Assembly: GCA_963695505.1 (NCBI GenBank)
Contig: CAVOGX010000014.1
Span: forward strand, 62,001 to 126,000
DNA length: 64,000 nt
DNA from: JACSRF01 sp963695505
GTDB lineage: Bacteria > Chloroflexota > Anaerolineae > Promineifilales > Promineifilaceae
Direction: 5' to 3'
The notes beneath the pieces are model-generated. The model did no database searches. It was not told the DNA's origin and was given only the letters and a program-made list of their open reading frames with translations. The translations under genes and the position numbers were made by a program. Position 1 is the stretch's first letter. The number at the start of each line of letters is the position of its first letter. Below are positions 42,164-50,521 of this stretch, piece after piece.

Positions 42164-42175
42164 AAACGGCCGTTT
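42164..42175. repeat. Non-coding copy of the dispersed ACGGCCGT palindrome
   Basis: AAACGGCCGTTT, a 12-bp perfect palindrome in the hppA leader. It is one of about 59 ACGGCCGT sites counted in the window; most others are inside genes. Listed separately because here coding constraint cannot explain it. Confidence 0.9.
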
Positions 42176-42242
42176 CTAGCACCCTACCTTCCAATCAAAT
42201 CATCACCATACTACATTCACTTAGCAAACGAGGAGAGAGAAT

Positions 42243-44579
42243 ATGAATACAATGGATTTAACCCCCTTTGAAACCATCGCCGTATGGTCTGTCCTGGCAG
42301 TTGCCATTCTCGGCCTGGTTTATGCTATCTTCCTGCGAAGCCAAATATTGCGCGAAGACAAAGGCTCCACCGAAATGATCGAGGTTTGGGAGGCCATTCG
42401 GCAGGGGGCAGACGCTTACCTTTCCCGGCAGCTACGCACCATATTGCCCTTCATCGCCATCCTGACCCTGGCTTTATTTCTGAGCGTCTACATTGTGCCT
42501 CCCAGCTCCGAAGCCCTGGAGCGGTTTGAGCAGTATAGCGAAAGCACGATTCGACTCATTGTGGGAATTGGCCGGGCAATTGGTTTCATTATGGGCGCCA
42601 GCTTTTCCCTGACCGTGGGGCAAATTGGTATGCGCATGGCCGTTCAGGGCAACGTGCGCGTCGCAGCGGCAGCCCGCACCAGCTTCCGCGATGCCTTGCG
42701 CATTGCCTATCGTGCAGGCACGATTACCGGCATGCTCACCGATGGCTTGGGTCTGTTCGGGGGTACCATCCTCTTCATCTACTTTGGAAAAGCTGCTCCT
42801 GATGCTCTGCTCGGTTTTGGCTTTGGCGGCACCTTACTGGCCTTGTTTATGCGCGTTGGTGGCGGCATCTACACCAAAGCAGCCGACGTGGGAGCCGACC
42901 TGGTAGGCAAAGTTGAACAGGACCTGGAAGAGGATGATCCGCGAAATGCGGCCGTCATTGCTGACCTGGTAGGCGACAATGTGGGCGACTGCGCCGGAAT
43001 GGCTGCTGACATTTTTGAATCTTACGAAGTAACCATTGTCTCCGGCCTGATTTTGGGGCTGGCGCTGACAACAATTACCGGGCACATTGAATGGATTCTC
43101 TATCCCTTGTTAGTGCGCGGCATTGGTGTTTTGGCCTCCATCGTTGGCACGTACCTGGTCAAAGGCCAGTCTGACGAAAGCGGCGATGCCATGAAAGCCA
43201 TTTTCCAGGGCTTTCTTACTTCGGCAGGTATTTCCGTCGTGTTGTTTGGCATTGTGGCAATTATTTACATGAGCGGTGTCCCCGGCGGCTGGTGGCGGCC
43301 GTTTCTGAGTACGGCCGTTGGCGTGGGGCTGGCCATTGTCATTGACCGCCTTACCGATTACTTCACCGGTTCTCACGGTAAGCCAGTACAAGAAATTAAA
43401 GAAAGCACCAGCGGCGGCCCCGCCACCACCATTCTCTCCGGGCTGGGCGTAGGCTACGAGTCCAGCGTGTGGTCAGTGGTCGTCATCGCTTTGACCATTG
43501 GCGCAGCTATTGTCATTTACACCGGTATGCCCGTGCAGCAATTTGTAGACAGCGGCAGCGCCCTTTCAACCGGTGCAGCACAGGTGGCTTTTGTCCTGTA
43601 TGGCGTGGCTATGACAGGTATTGGCATGCTGACTTTAACTGGCAACAATGTGGCTATGGACTCCTTTGGTCCCATTGCCGACAACGCCAACGGCATTGGC
43701 GAGATGGCCGGTTTGGATGAGAGCGCACGGAAAATTATGGCCGACCTGGATGCAGTAGGAAATACAACTAAAGCCATTACCAAGGGGATTGCCATTGGTT
43801 CAGCAGTCATTGCGGCCGTTTCGCTGTTTGGCAGCTACATCACTGACGTCAGCAAAATTGACCCGTTGGCGCTTGCCAATGGAATCCGCGTGTCGGAACC
43901 GCTGGTTTTTGTAGGGCTGCTGCTGGGTGGAGCCCTGCCCTGGCTCTTCTCTTCACTGGCCATCAAATCTGTAAGCAGAGCTGCCGGGCAAATGGTAGAT
44001 GAGGTGCGGCGGCAGTTCCGCATTCCCGGCATCTTGGAAGGAACGGTGAAACCTGATTACAAGCGGGCGGTAACGATTTCAACCGTTGCTGCGCAAAAAG
44101 ACCTGGTGAATCTTGCCATCATCGCCATCGTCACGCCGATCGTGGTAGGGCTGCTGCTGCGCGTAGAGGCCTTGGGAGGATTTCAGGCAGGCATTATCCT
44201 CTCCGGCCAGCTTTTAGCCGTGTTTATGTCAAATACCGGGGGCGCCTGGGACAATGCCAAGAAAGTCATTGAAGATGAACCTAGGGACCCGGCGAACAAT
44301 TTGGGCAAAGGCTCTGAGAGACACAAGGCCAGCGTGGTTGGCGACACCGTAGGCGATCCGCTGAAGGATACAGCCGGCCCAGCCCTCAACCCAATGATAA
44401 AAGTTGTCAATTTGGTTAGTCTGATTATTGCACCCATCATTGTGCAATATAAAGATTTGAATTTGGGAACGGGTGCTATCATTATTGCTCTTCTGGTAGC
44501 CTTGTGGTGGGCTATCTCCCGCTCCAAGCGCGAGGCGGAACCGCTCACAGAGCCAGCTCCGGCCATCGCTGGAGATTAG
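42243..44579 (+). CDS. hppA: Membrane-bound pyrophosphatase, potassium-independent type
   Basis: Second proton/sodium-pumping pyrophosphatase, 778 residues. Active-site motifs: GGGIYTKAADVGADLVGKVE, EEDDPRNAAVIADLVGDNVG and, near the C-terminus, GAWDNAKKVIEDE and GDTVGDPLKDTAGPALN. The signature GNTTKAITKG gives Lys510 and Thr513, the pattern of K+-independent proton pumps, opposite to the first copy. The gate region is DIFESYEVT with Glu259 and an extra Glu262. In the first acidic motif the usual ADNVGDNVGD reads ADLVGDNVGD, an Asn-to-Leu change at residue 242 worth checking. Good GAGGAGAG site before the ATG; terminator follows. Confidence 0.96.
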   Translation: MNTMDLTPFETIAVWSVLAVAILGLVYAIFLRSQILREDKGSTEMIEVWEAIRQGADAYLSRQLRTILPFIAILTLALFLSVYIVPPSSEALERFEQYSESTIRLIVGIGRAIGFIMGASFSLTVGQIGMRMAVQGNVRVAAAARTSFRDALRIAYRAGTITGMLTDGLGLFGGTILFIYFGKAAPDALLGFGFGGTLLALFMRVGGGIYTKAADVGADLVGKVEQDLEEDDPRNAAVIADLVGDNVGDCAGMAADIFESYEVTIVSGLILGLALTTITGHIEWILYPLLVRGIGVLASIVGTYLVKGQSDESGDAMKAIFQGFLTSAGISVVLFGIVAIIYMSGVPGGWWRPFLSTAVGVGLAIVIDRLTDYFTGSHGKPVQEIKESTSGGPATTILSGLGVGYESSVWSVVVIALTIGAAIVIYTGMPVQQFVDSGSALSTGAAQVAFVLYGVAMTGIGMLTLTGNNVAMDSFGPIADNANGIGEMAGLDESARKIMADLDAVGNTTKAITKGIAIGSAVIAAVSLFGSYITDVSKIDPLALANGIRVSEPLVFVGLLLGGALPWLFSSLAIKSVSRAAGQMVDEVRRQFRIPGILEGTVKPDYKRAVTISTVAAQKDLVNLAIIAIVTPIVVGLLLRVEALGGFQAGIILSGQLLAVFMSNTGGAWDNAKKVIEDEPRDPANNLGKGSERHKASVVGDTVGDPLKDTAGPALNPMIKVVNLVSLIIAPIIVQYKDLNLGTGAIIIALLVALWWAISRSKREAEPLTEPAPAIAGD

Positions 44580-44601
44580 TGGTGACTGTTTGAATTGGTC
44601 A

Positions 44602-44637
44602 AGCGGGCCAGCTTTGGAAATTGGCCCGCTTTTTTTG
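44602..44637 (+). terminator. Intrinsic terminator of hppA (copy 2)
   Basis: AGCGGGCCA (44602-44610) pairs with TGGCCCGCT (44622-44630) around 11 nt, followed by TTTTTTT. Textbook form, 23 nt after the stop. Confidence 0.92.
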
Positions 44638-44686
44638 CGCAAGATTCGGGTGGAAGGCCGTACGCCTCTGTCGTACACTCCCTGTT

Positions 44687-45568
44687 ATGAATACGGAAAC
44701 CATTAACCCTGAACAGTTGGAAGATTACCGCAGAGTGGAACTGGCTCTTTGCTATATTGAAGAAAACTTTCGCCGCCAACCTTCGCTAGAGGAAATTGCC
44801 GCCAGTGCCCATTTAAGCAAATATCACTTTCAAAGAGTGTTCAAGCGGTGGGCAGGCGTAACACCGGCGCAATTTTTGCAGTTTTTAACGGTGGAATATG
44901 CCAAAGAGCGGCTGCAAGCAGCGCAAAGCGTGCTGGATACGGCGCTGGATGCTGGCCTTTCCGGACCAGGCCGGCTGCACGACCTGTTTGTCAACTTTAC
45001 GGCAATGACACCTGGAGAATACAAGCAGCAGGGGGCAGGTTTAGAAATTACCTACGGATTTCACACCACGCCTTTTGGTTTGTGCCTGCTGGCCAAGACT
45101 GAACGGGGCATCTGCGCCCTGCGCTTTGTGGAAGGGGAAGACGAAAAAGTAACTTTGCGTACGCTGCAAGAAGAGTGGCCTGGCGCCATATTTGTGCCAG
45201 ACTCGCATAAAACGGCCGTTTTCATTCAACAGCTATTTGGGGAAAAGATAATTTCTGCCGGGGAACGGCCGTTTCACCTGCTGCTCCGCGGCACCAATTT
45301 CCAGGTTCAGGTGTGGCAGGCGCTGCTAAAGATACCGGCGGGGGCCATGGTGTCCTACCAAGACGTAGCCGACCTGCTGGGCAAACCCACTGCCACGCGT
45401 GCTGTGGCCAGCGCCATTGCCCGGAATCCCATTGGCTACCTCATACCGTGCCACCGCGTCATTAGTAAAGTTGGCCAGGCCCATCAATACCGCTGGGGCA
45501 GCGCTCGCAAAAAGGCTATGCTGGGTTGGGAAGCGGCACAAATTTTTACGGCCGTTTCCCTTCAATAA
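44687..45568 (+). CDS. AraC-type regulator fused to methylated-DNA-cysteine methyltransferase
   Basis: An Ada-like DNA-alkylation repair protein. From the ATG at 44687 (MNTETINPEQLEDYRRVELA) residues about 10-105 form an AraC/XylS helix-turn-helix pair (SLEEIAASAHLSKYHFQRVF; EYAKERLQAAQSVLDTALDA). The rest is a ribonuclease-like plus MGMT domain with the acceptor cysteine in YLIPCHRVI and the recognition helix region ATRAVASAIARNPIG. The N-terminal Ada zinc domain with its phosphotriester-accepting cysteine is absent. So it could sense and repair O6-alkylguanine and regulate, but not by the classical methyl-phosphotriester switch. Two long ACGGCCGT-centred palindromes lie within it. Its end overlaps the convergent M23 gene by 23 nt. 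Confidence 0.9.
   Translation: MNTETINPEQLEDYRRVELALCYIEENFRRQPSLEEIAASAHLSKYHFQRVFKRWAGVTPAQFLQFLTVEYAKERLQAAQSVLDTALDAGLSGPGRLHDLFVNFTAMTPGEYKQQGAGLEITYGFHTTPFGLCLLAKTERGICALRFVEGEDEKVTLRTLQEEWPGAIFVPDSHKTAVFIQQLFGEKIISAGERPFHLLLRGTNFQVQVWQALLKIPAGAMVSYQDVADLLGKPTATRAVASAIARNPIGYLIPCHRVISKVGQAHQYRWGSARKKAMLGWEAAQIFTAVSLQ
45209..45222. repeat. 14-bp perfect version of the dispersed palindrome
   Basis: AAAACGGCCGTTTT within the AraC-MGMT gene (encoding KTAVF). Another copy, GAACGGCCGTTTC, lies 52 nt downstream (45265-45272 core), showing local clustering. Confidence 0.9.
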
Positions 45569-47381
45569 ACCGCAGCGGATCCACGTAGTTGGCCGACACC
45601 TCGTCCTCGTCCGGACCCGGCCAATGACCTGGGTGCTTCTGCAGTACGTCGGTATGGGAAATGTCGAAGTGCAGGTGGTAATTGCCGCTGCTGCCGCCGC
45701 TCTTGCCCACCACGCAAATCTGCTGGCCCCGCGTCACCCGGTCCCCAGCCCGCACCAGCATGTTCTCCACGTGGGCATAGCGTGAATAAACCACCGACCC
45801 ATCCGCCAATGGATCGTGCTTGATGACGATAACGTTGCGCCAGATGTCGCCGACACGGCCGATCCAGGTCACTACACCGGAAGCCACAGCGTAAACCGGC
45901 GCACCGCGGTCCATATTCCAGCGCGGCACGTTGAGGTTCAGGTCTGCTCCGGTGTGGTAGGCAATCTTACCGGCGCTATCGAAGTAGCGATTGCGGAAAC
46001 CGTTGGCGTCATGCCAATGTCCCGGCCACAATTTGTTCTCTCTTCTTTCGGCTTCTGTGCCAATGGGCGCATCGAACCCATCGGCTGTAGGCTGGTCGGG
46101 GTCAGGCAGGGCAGCCGTCACCGGTCGCCAACGTATCGCGGAGAAAGCAATCCGGCGTAACGGCCGTTCCGTCGACACATCCGCCAAACTCACCCGCCCA
46201 TCCTCCGGCAGTTCTGGATCCAGCTCAAACACCCCCAACTGCGCCCACTCGTTGTAATGAATGGATTGATCCAGGGCGATTTTACGTTCCAAACGCTCTC
46301 CATTGACGTGATCGACCACAAAATAGAGCGCCTCGCGGGCTTCGGCAAACTTCTGGGGGATGAAAACCTCAATGGCGTACCGGCCCGCCTGCGGCAGCAC
46401 AGGCTGATAATTTGCATACGCCTGCTGCGGGTTCGCCGACAGCTTATATTTGACCAACCAGCCATTGAAATCGGTAAAAGTATCCCACACGCGCTCTGGT
46501 TCACCGCTGTACAATCCATCACTGTAGCCTGGCTCCCCAGGGCGCACAATGACAATATCGCCCGCCTCGTCGTCGCCAGGGGCAGGCGGTTCGGCAGGAA
46601 CGTCTGGCAGCGTTACCTGCTGCAGAGCCCGAAATTCCGCCCCGGCCATGGTGCCCAGGCGAAAATAGGAAACCCCCGTGCCGCCAAACTGCTGGACGGT
46701 GAGCTCGGCGCCAAGCCGCAAATCGTCTGCCGCCACACCGCCGTAGGCCTGCAGCATGGGGTAGATGGGCTTGTTCATAGTACGGCACACGGCAAAGGCG
46801 CTGCGCAAGGCCTGTTCTATAGATTGACCAAAATCTTTGTGGTATACCATAGGGTGCAGGCTGCCCACGTAAGGCAGCCATTGGGCAATGTGAATGTGCT
46901 TGGGATGCTGGCCGCGGGCATCAAAATTGAGCCCCAGGTGGAAATGGCGGGGGACATTGACGCGCACGCGCTGAATGAGATGACGCGCGTCGCCTGGGCC
47001 GCCATCAAAATATTTGGGACCATCCTCCACGTCCAACAGCATCGACTTGACGCCGGGTACGTTGCACACGCGAATAACCATATCCGCCTCTCCAGGCACA
47101 TTGATTCCTTTTAGTACACACCAGGCGTGGAATTCCAGGTCAAAATCGGCTAAAACGCTCACCCAGCGGGCGACGTCGTCGGGGCTGTTTATTGACATTT
47201 GCGGTTTTGAGTCAAACTGCCCTTGCCAGGCATCGCCATCAGACGTTTTGACGTACAATGCCACAGGTGCCTTGGGCAGCCAGCGGCGTATAGTTTCTGC
47301 CAATTCGCCAATGGTATTTTCACCAACAGATTTGCCAGACCAGTAGACCAGGCCAATTTTGCCGTCATATGGGGTTGTCAT
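45546..47381 (-). CDS. Multi-domain protein with C-terminal M23 peptidase domain
   Basis: 611 residues in three parts. Residues 1 to about 250 resemble a TIM-barrel glycoside-hydrolase-like domain (KIGLVYWSGKSVGENTIGEL; HFHLGLNFDARGQHPKHIHI), without a motif I can name safely. About 300-420 looks like a golvesin/xanthan-lyase-type beta domain (RYAIEVFIPQKFAEAREALY; YFVVDHVNGERLERKIALDQ). About 450-611 is an LytM/M23 metallopeptidase: HTGADLNLNVPR (H-x3-D), ASGVVTWIGRVGDIW and NYHLHFDIS (H-x-H). No signal peptide was recognised, so how it reaches peptidoglycan is unclear; it might act on a different wall polymer or be a toxin-like or lysin-like protein. Confidence 0.82.
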   Translation of the reverse strand: MTTPYDGKIGLVYWSGKSVGENTIGELAETIRRWLPKAPVALYVKTSDGDAWQGQFDSKPQMSINSPDDVARWVSVLADFDLEFHAWCVLKGINVPGEADMVIRVCNVPGVKSMLLDVEDGPKYFDGGPGDARHLIQRVRVNVPRHFHLGLNFDARGQHPKHIHIAQWLPYVGSLHPMVYHKDFGQSIEQALRSAFAVCRTMNKPIYPMLQAYGGVAADDLRLGAELTVQQFGGTGVSYFRLGTMAGAEFRALQQVTLPDVPAEPPAPGDDEAGDIVIVRPGEPGYSDGLYSGEPERVWDTFTDFNGWLVKYKLSANPQQAYANYQPVLPQAGRYAIEVFIPQKFAEAREALYFVVDHVNGERLERKIALDQSIHYNEWAQLGVFELDPELPEDGRVSLADVSTERPLRRIAFSAIRWRPVTAALPDPDQPTADGFDAPIGTEAERRENKLWPGHWHDANGFRNRYFDSAGKIAYHTGADLNLNVPRWNMDRGAPVYAVASGVVTWIGRVGDIWRNVIVIKHDPLADGSVVYSRYAHVENMLVRAGDRVTRGQQICVVGKSGGSSGNYHLHFDISHTDVLQKHPGHWPGPDEDEVSANYVDPLRFIEGKRP

Positions 47382-47454
47382 GTTACTTCTCCAAAAATTG
47401 GGGGATCAGCGGGTAGAAATTGGGGCCAGGCTCGACGACCCCCTCCACCATCTG

Positions 47455-49137
47455 CTAATCCCCGATGATGTCAACGTCTAATAATAGGCCAAGTTGGGCA
47501 GTGGCTGCACAAAAATCTGCCCATTGGTCCTGCCGAATTGCAGCGGCCAGATCGCCCAGGCGCTCCCCCATAAAATCACGGGTTTTGGGGTTCTGGCTGA
47601 GGGTGTCGATGATAGCGGCATCACGGGTACGGAGGATAACGGCCGTTTCCAGATACGCCTCTATCCCTTTCTCTGCCCAACGCTCAATAGCCCGTTTGGT
47701 GCTGGCGGGCAAATCCTTTTTGCTGACCTTCTGTAAAAATTGCAGCACCCGGTCGGCAGAAATGCCCTGCTCGTGAGTCTGGGCCAGCGAATTGGGCGTT
47801 AAGTGGTAAAGGTATGGTTTTCCCGGCTGAAACGGAGCCGGATCGCTGATGCGGGCTACCTGGAAGCGCTGGTAGCGGTCTGCATTGTGCGGCACAAGCA
47901 CGGTGGCGTCAGCCTGTACAATTACAGGCACAGCTACGTCTTTGGCAGCAGTGGGCTGATTTTGCAGCCAGGCCAGGGCGCGGTCGGTTAAGCGAAAGAG
48001 GATGTCTTTTTCGGCATGCCTGGCGTCGCCGGACACGGCCGTTCCCGTCACCACCAGCCCCAGCCAGCGCAGCGGGCCAACGACCAAAAAGCGCAGCAGC
48101 CGCCCTTCCACCAGTTCCCACTGGGCAAAGCCGCTCACGTAGGCGTCGGCCATTTTGTCACGAATGTACCAGGTGTCGTAGTTGCCATCAGGTCGCTGAA
48201 AATCAGGGTCGGTTTCTTTGACAAAAGCCACCAGCTCATCCAGGCCATACCATTGGTCGTCGCGAGGGAGCACGTCAAGCAGGGTCGTACGGGCCAAAAT
48301 CGGATCGTTTTGCCACCCTTCTCCTTCGCAAGCGAGTTGGGGCGTGTGGCACAGGTCGTTCCAATTGCTGCTGCTCCACGCCTCGGCCAGGGCGCGCAGT
48401 TGGGCTTCGCGGGGCTGCTGCAACCAGGAAACGGCCGTTTTCGTTGGCTTGCCCCCGGCTTCACCCTGCCGCAAAAATCCCATCTCATAAGCCAGGGTCA
48501 GTAGCAGAGATAGGCGGTCGGGGCTGCTGTCCATGAGATAGGGGGACAGTTGGGCGCGCGGCTTGGCGTCCAATCCGTAGCGCTGCGCCAGAGCCAGGAT
48601 GGTGGTGAGGTCATCTACAGCGTCCAAAACGGCCGTTTCCGGACCAACGGGTGGCAATGTAGCAGGTGGTAGCGTGCTGGTTGTGGGCAGAGCTGCTGTG
48701 CTCGACGCTTCATTTTTAAACTGCGCCATCATTTCAGTAGGTAAAAAGTAAAACTCGATTACACCTTCGGCCGTTTCGTCAAAACCACGATATAAAAACC
48801 CACGATACCATAACGCTTCAGCCACATTGGCAGGGTCCAGCCACGGCTCTTCCCGCTCCAGCCAACCAGGGCCCATCAGCCGTACCTCGCCATGAGCCCG
48901 GCTAAAGGTGGCCACAGGTATACGCCCCCCGGCAGCGACTAATTCATGCATGGCGGCCGTTTCCTCCGGGGGCAAATATTGCACTTCCTGGGGCATATTC
49001 AACGTCGCCAACCCTTCGGCCAAAATTTTGACGCAGGCCACCTTATCCAGGCCGGTCAGGTCTTGTTCCCACCATTCACCAATTACCCGTAAGGCAATGA
49101 GTTCATGGTCCATGAGAGCTTGTTCTAAAGAACGCAT
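47455..49137 (-). CDS. XPB/Ssl2-type helicase-associated domain protein
   Basis: 560 residues without helicase motor motifs. The C-terminal part resembles the domain found beside XPB/Ssl2-like helicases in bacteria (helicase C-terminal domain 3): VLQFLQKVSKKDLPASTKRA, then YLETAVILRTRDAAIIDTLS and MGERLGDLAAAIRQDQWADF. The N-terminal half has winged-helix-like segments (LAQRYGLDAKPRAQLSPYLM). A plausible role is DNA binding next to a separately encoded helicase, but that is inference. It overlaps the lipid kinase gene by one base and is likely cotranscribed with it. Four ACGGCCGT copies. Confidence 0.68.
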   Translation of the reverse strand: MRSLEQALMDHELIALRVIGEWWEQDLTGLDKVACVKILAEGLATLNMPQEVQYLPPEETAAMHELVAAGGRIPVATFSRAHGEVRLMGPGWLEREEPWLDPANVAEALWYRGFLYRGFDETAEGVIEFYFLPTEMMAQFKNEASSTAALPTTSTLPPATLPPVGPETAVLDAVDDLTTILALAQRYGLDAKPRAQLSPYLMDSSPDRLSLLLTLAYEMGFLRQGEAGGKPTKTAVSWLQQPREAQLRALAEAWSSSNWNDLCHTPQLACEGEGWQNDPILARTTLLDVLPRDDQWYGLDELVAFVKETDPDFQRPDGNYDTWYIRDKMADAYVSGFAQWELVEGRLLRFLVVGPLRWLGLVVTGTAVSGDARHAEKDILFRLTDRALAWLQNQPTAAKDVAVPVIVQADATVLVPHNADRYQRFQVARISDPAPFQPGKPYLYHLTPNSLAQTHEQGISADRVLQFLQKVSKKDLPASTKRAIERWAEKGIEAYLETAVILRTRDAAIIDTLSQNPKTRDFMGERLGDLAAAIRQDQWADFCAATAQLGLLLDVDIIGD

Positions 49138-50048
49138 TACATCATTACCTTCATCGCGGCGGGCAAGCTGGTTACCGTTACCGCGTAGATCTCATCTTTA
49201 GGATAGCAAAACATTTCACCATCAATATGAATGGGCATGGGCATATTGGAACGTATATCAATGCGCTGGTTTTTGCGCATGGTGACGTGTCGTGAAGTGA
49301 CGTGGCTGCCGTTAAAAGTTTTTGTAATCATGTAAAGCATAGTCAGGCGGTTAATAGGGTTCACCGTACAGGAATCAATTAGATTGTCGTCGTTTTTTGC
49401 GTCTGGCACAAGTAGGAATCCACCTCCGCCTCGTGGCCCCACGCCCATGGCCAGAAACAGAATGTCTTGGCTCGCTTTTTCATCATCAAAAACCATTTCC
49501 ACGTGGGGCACATCATAATAAAAAGCCATCGTGCGAAAGACGGCCAACAGGTACATGAGAAAACCGCGCACGCGGGTGACTTTTTGGGTTTCGATGACAA
49601 CGACGGCATCGAAACCCAGGCCAAAGTTGTTGTCAAAGACTTTGACGCGCCCCTTTTCGTCCTCGATGCGGGCTAAGTCTACCAGGTGAGGTTGACCTGT
49701 GAAGATGCGGGAAACGGCCGTTTCCATCTTGCTCAAAATGCCGTTGGCAAAGGCAAAGTCGTTACCCGAACCTATGGGAATGATTCCTAATGCTACGTCA
49801 ATGCCCTGTGTACGCGCTTGATAAAGGCCATTGATTACTTCATGCACTGTGCCATCACCGCCAGCGGCCACAACGACATCATATCCTTCTTGTGCCGCCT
49901 GCAATGCTTGGGTGCGGGCATGATCGGCGCTCTCTGTCAACAACACCTCGGCGCCGCCAAATCGTTGGGCTAATGCTTCGATTTCGGCCTTGTACTGCCG
50001 GCCTCGCCCCTGGTCCGCCTGGGGGTTCAACAAGACTTGTACCCGCAT
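49137..50048 (-). CDS. Diacylglycerol kinase-family lipid kinase
   Basis: A YegS/DgkB-type lipid kinase that phosphorylates diacylglycerol or a related lipid. I place the start at 50048 (MRVQVLLNPQADQGRGRQYK). The nucleotide-binding signature VVVAAGGDGTVHEVINGL is present, then LGIIPIGSGNDFAFANGI and the C-terminal PINRLTMLYMITKTF region and IDGEMFC. About 303 residues, normal. It is divergent from the eight-gene operon starting at 50238. Confidence 0.92.
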   Translation of the reverse strand: MRVQVLLNPQADQGRGRQYKAEIEALAQRFGGAEVLLTESADHARTQALQAAQEGYDVVVAAGGDGTVHEVINGLYQARTQGIDVALGIIPIGSGNDFAFANGILSKMETAVSRIFTGQPHLVDLARIEDEKGRVKVFDNNFGLGFDAVVVIETQKVTRVRGFLMYLLAVFRTMAFYYDVPHVEMVFDDEKASQDILFLAMGVGPRGGGGFLLVPDAKNDDNLIDSCTVNPINRLTMLYMITKTFNGSHVTSRHVTMRKNQRIDIRSNMPMPIHIDGEMFCYPKDEIYAVTVTSLPAAMKVMM

Positions 50049-50104
50049 AGTTCTCTCCTTCAAAGCGCCAGATTTTATAGGTCTACAGGGCTACTATCGT
50101 TTCT

Positions 50105-50133
50105 TTACACCCCTTTGCAAACATGTTATACTC
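50105..50133 (+). promoter_or_regulatory. Predicted promoter of the 50-59.5 kb operon
   Basis: TTTACA (50105-50110), 17-nt spacer, TATACT (50128-50133), with an extended TGn before the -10 box. A second possible pair, TTGCAA and TAATAT, overlaps it 12 nt downstream. It lies about 105 nt before the first start codon. Confidence 0.6.
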
Positions 50134-50145
50134 CTGCTTAATATT

Positions 50146-50162
50146 ATGTTACGTCAACATAA
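50146..50162. promoter_or_regulatory. Operator-like dyad downstream of the operon promoter
   Basis: TATGTT-ACGTC-AACATA, a perfect dyad of 6 bp arms about 6-22 nt after the predicted start site. A related palindrome, ATGTTAACAT, is at 51279-51288 in the gap before the third gene of the operon. A shared regulator is possible but not shown. Confidence 0.4.
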
Positions 50163-50237
50163 AGATAGTTGGCAAGTACCAGACGGATGGAAATTTAGAT
50201 TTTTGTCTATCAGCACCTTATGAAGAAAGAGATCTAC

Positions 50238-50516
50238 ATGCCAGAGCTTACTGGCGTTCAAGCTCAAGCAGATGATGAAGCCTTTCTTGACCAGGTTGCT
50301 GATGCCATTTGTCGCCATGGGTTGCGGTTACCGGTGCTGCTTGCTTTACAAATGGGTCATCCCGCAACATTTTTGGGTGGACAACTGCTGTGGGTAGCTC
50401 AACCAGCCCTTTCATTGTTTCTGCCAGCCGACCTGGTGCAGCGTCTGGCTATCGTGCTAGAAGAACCTCAGGCGATCCACGGGTTGCAGACCCGTCTGGA
50501 GGCCAGTAAGGCTTAG
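50238..50516 (+). CDS. Small unknown protein, first gene of the operon
   Basis: A 92-residue protein, unrecognised. I use the ATG at 50238 (MPELTGVQAQADDEAFLDQV), preceded by an AGAAAGAG ribosome-binding stretch; an ATG 18 nt earlier is in frame but has no site. Predicted mostly helical, with one hydrophobic stretch (LRLPVLLALQMGHPATFLGG) that may sit in a membrane or a hydrophobic pocket. It ends 5 nt before the DUF6754-like gene, so the two are probably coupled. Confidence 0.7.
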   Translation: MPELTGVQAQADDEAFLDQVADAICRHGLRLPVLLALQMGHPATFLGGQLLWVAQPALSLFLPADLVQRLAIVLEEPQAIHGLQTRLEASKA

Positions 50517-50521
50517 GTTAG

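Larger units (their letters stand above)
41813..42242. other. Gene-free region before hppA (copy 2)
   Basis: About 430 nt without a convincing gene. It holds a small ACAATG/CATTGT dyad (41884-41898), the strong terminator-like hairpin at 41972-42005, and a perfect 12-bp AAACGGCCGTTT palindrome at 42164-42175, one of the few non-coding copies of the dispersed octamer. An open frame on the minus strand overlaps the unknown gene and lacks protein-like features. A GAGGAGAG ribosome-binding site stands at the end, before hppA. No promoter with both boxes was found. Confidence 0.6.
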
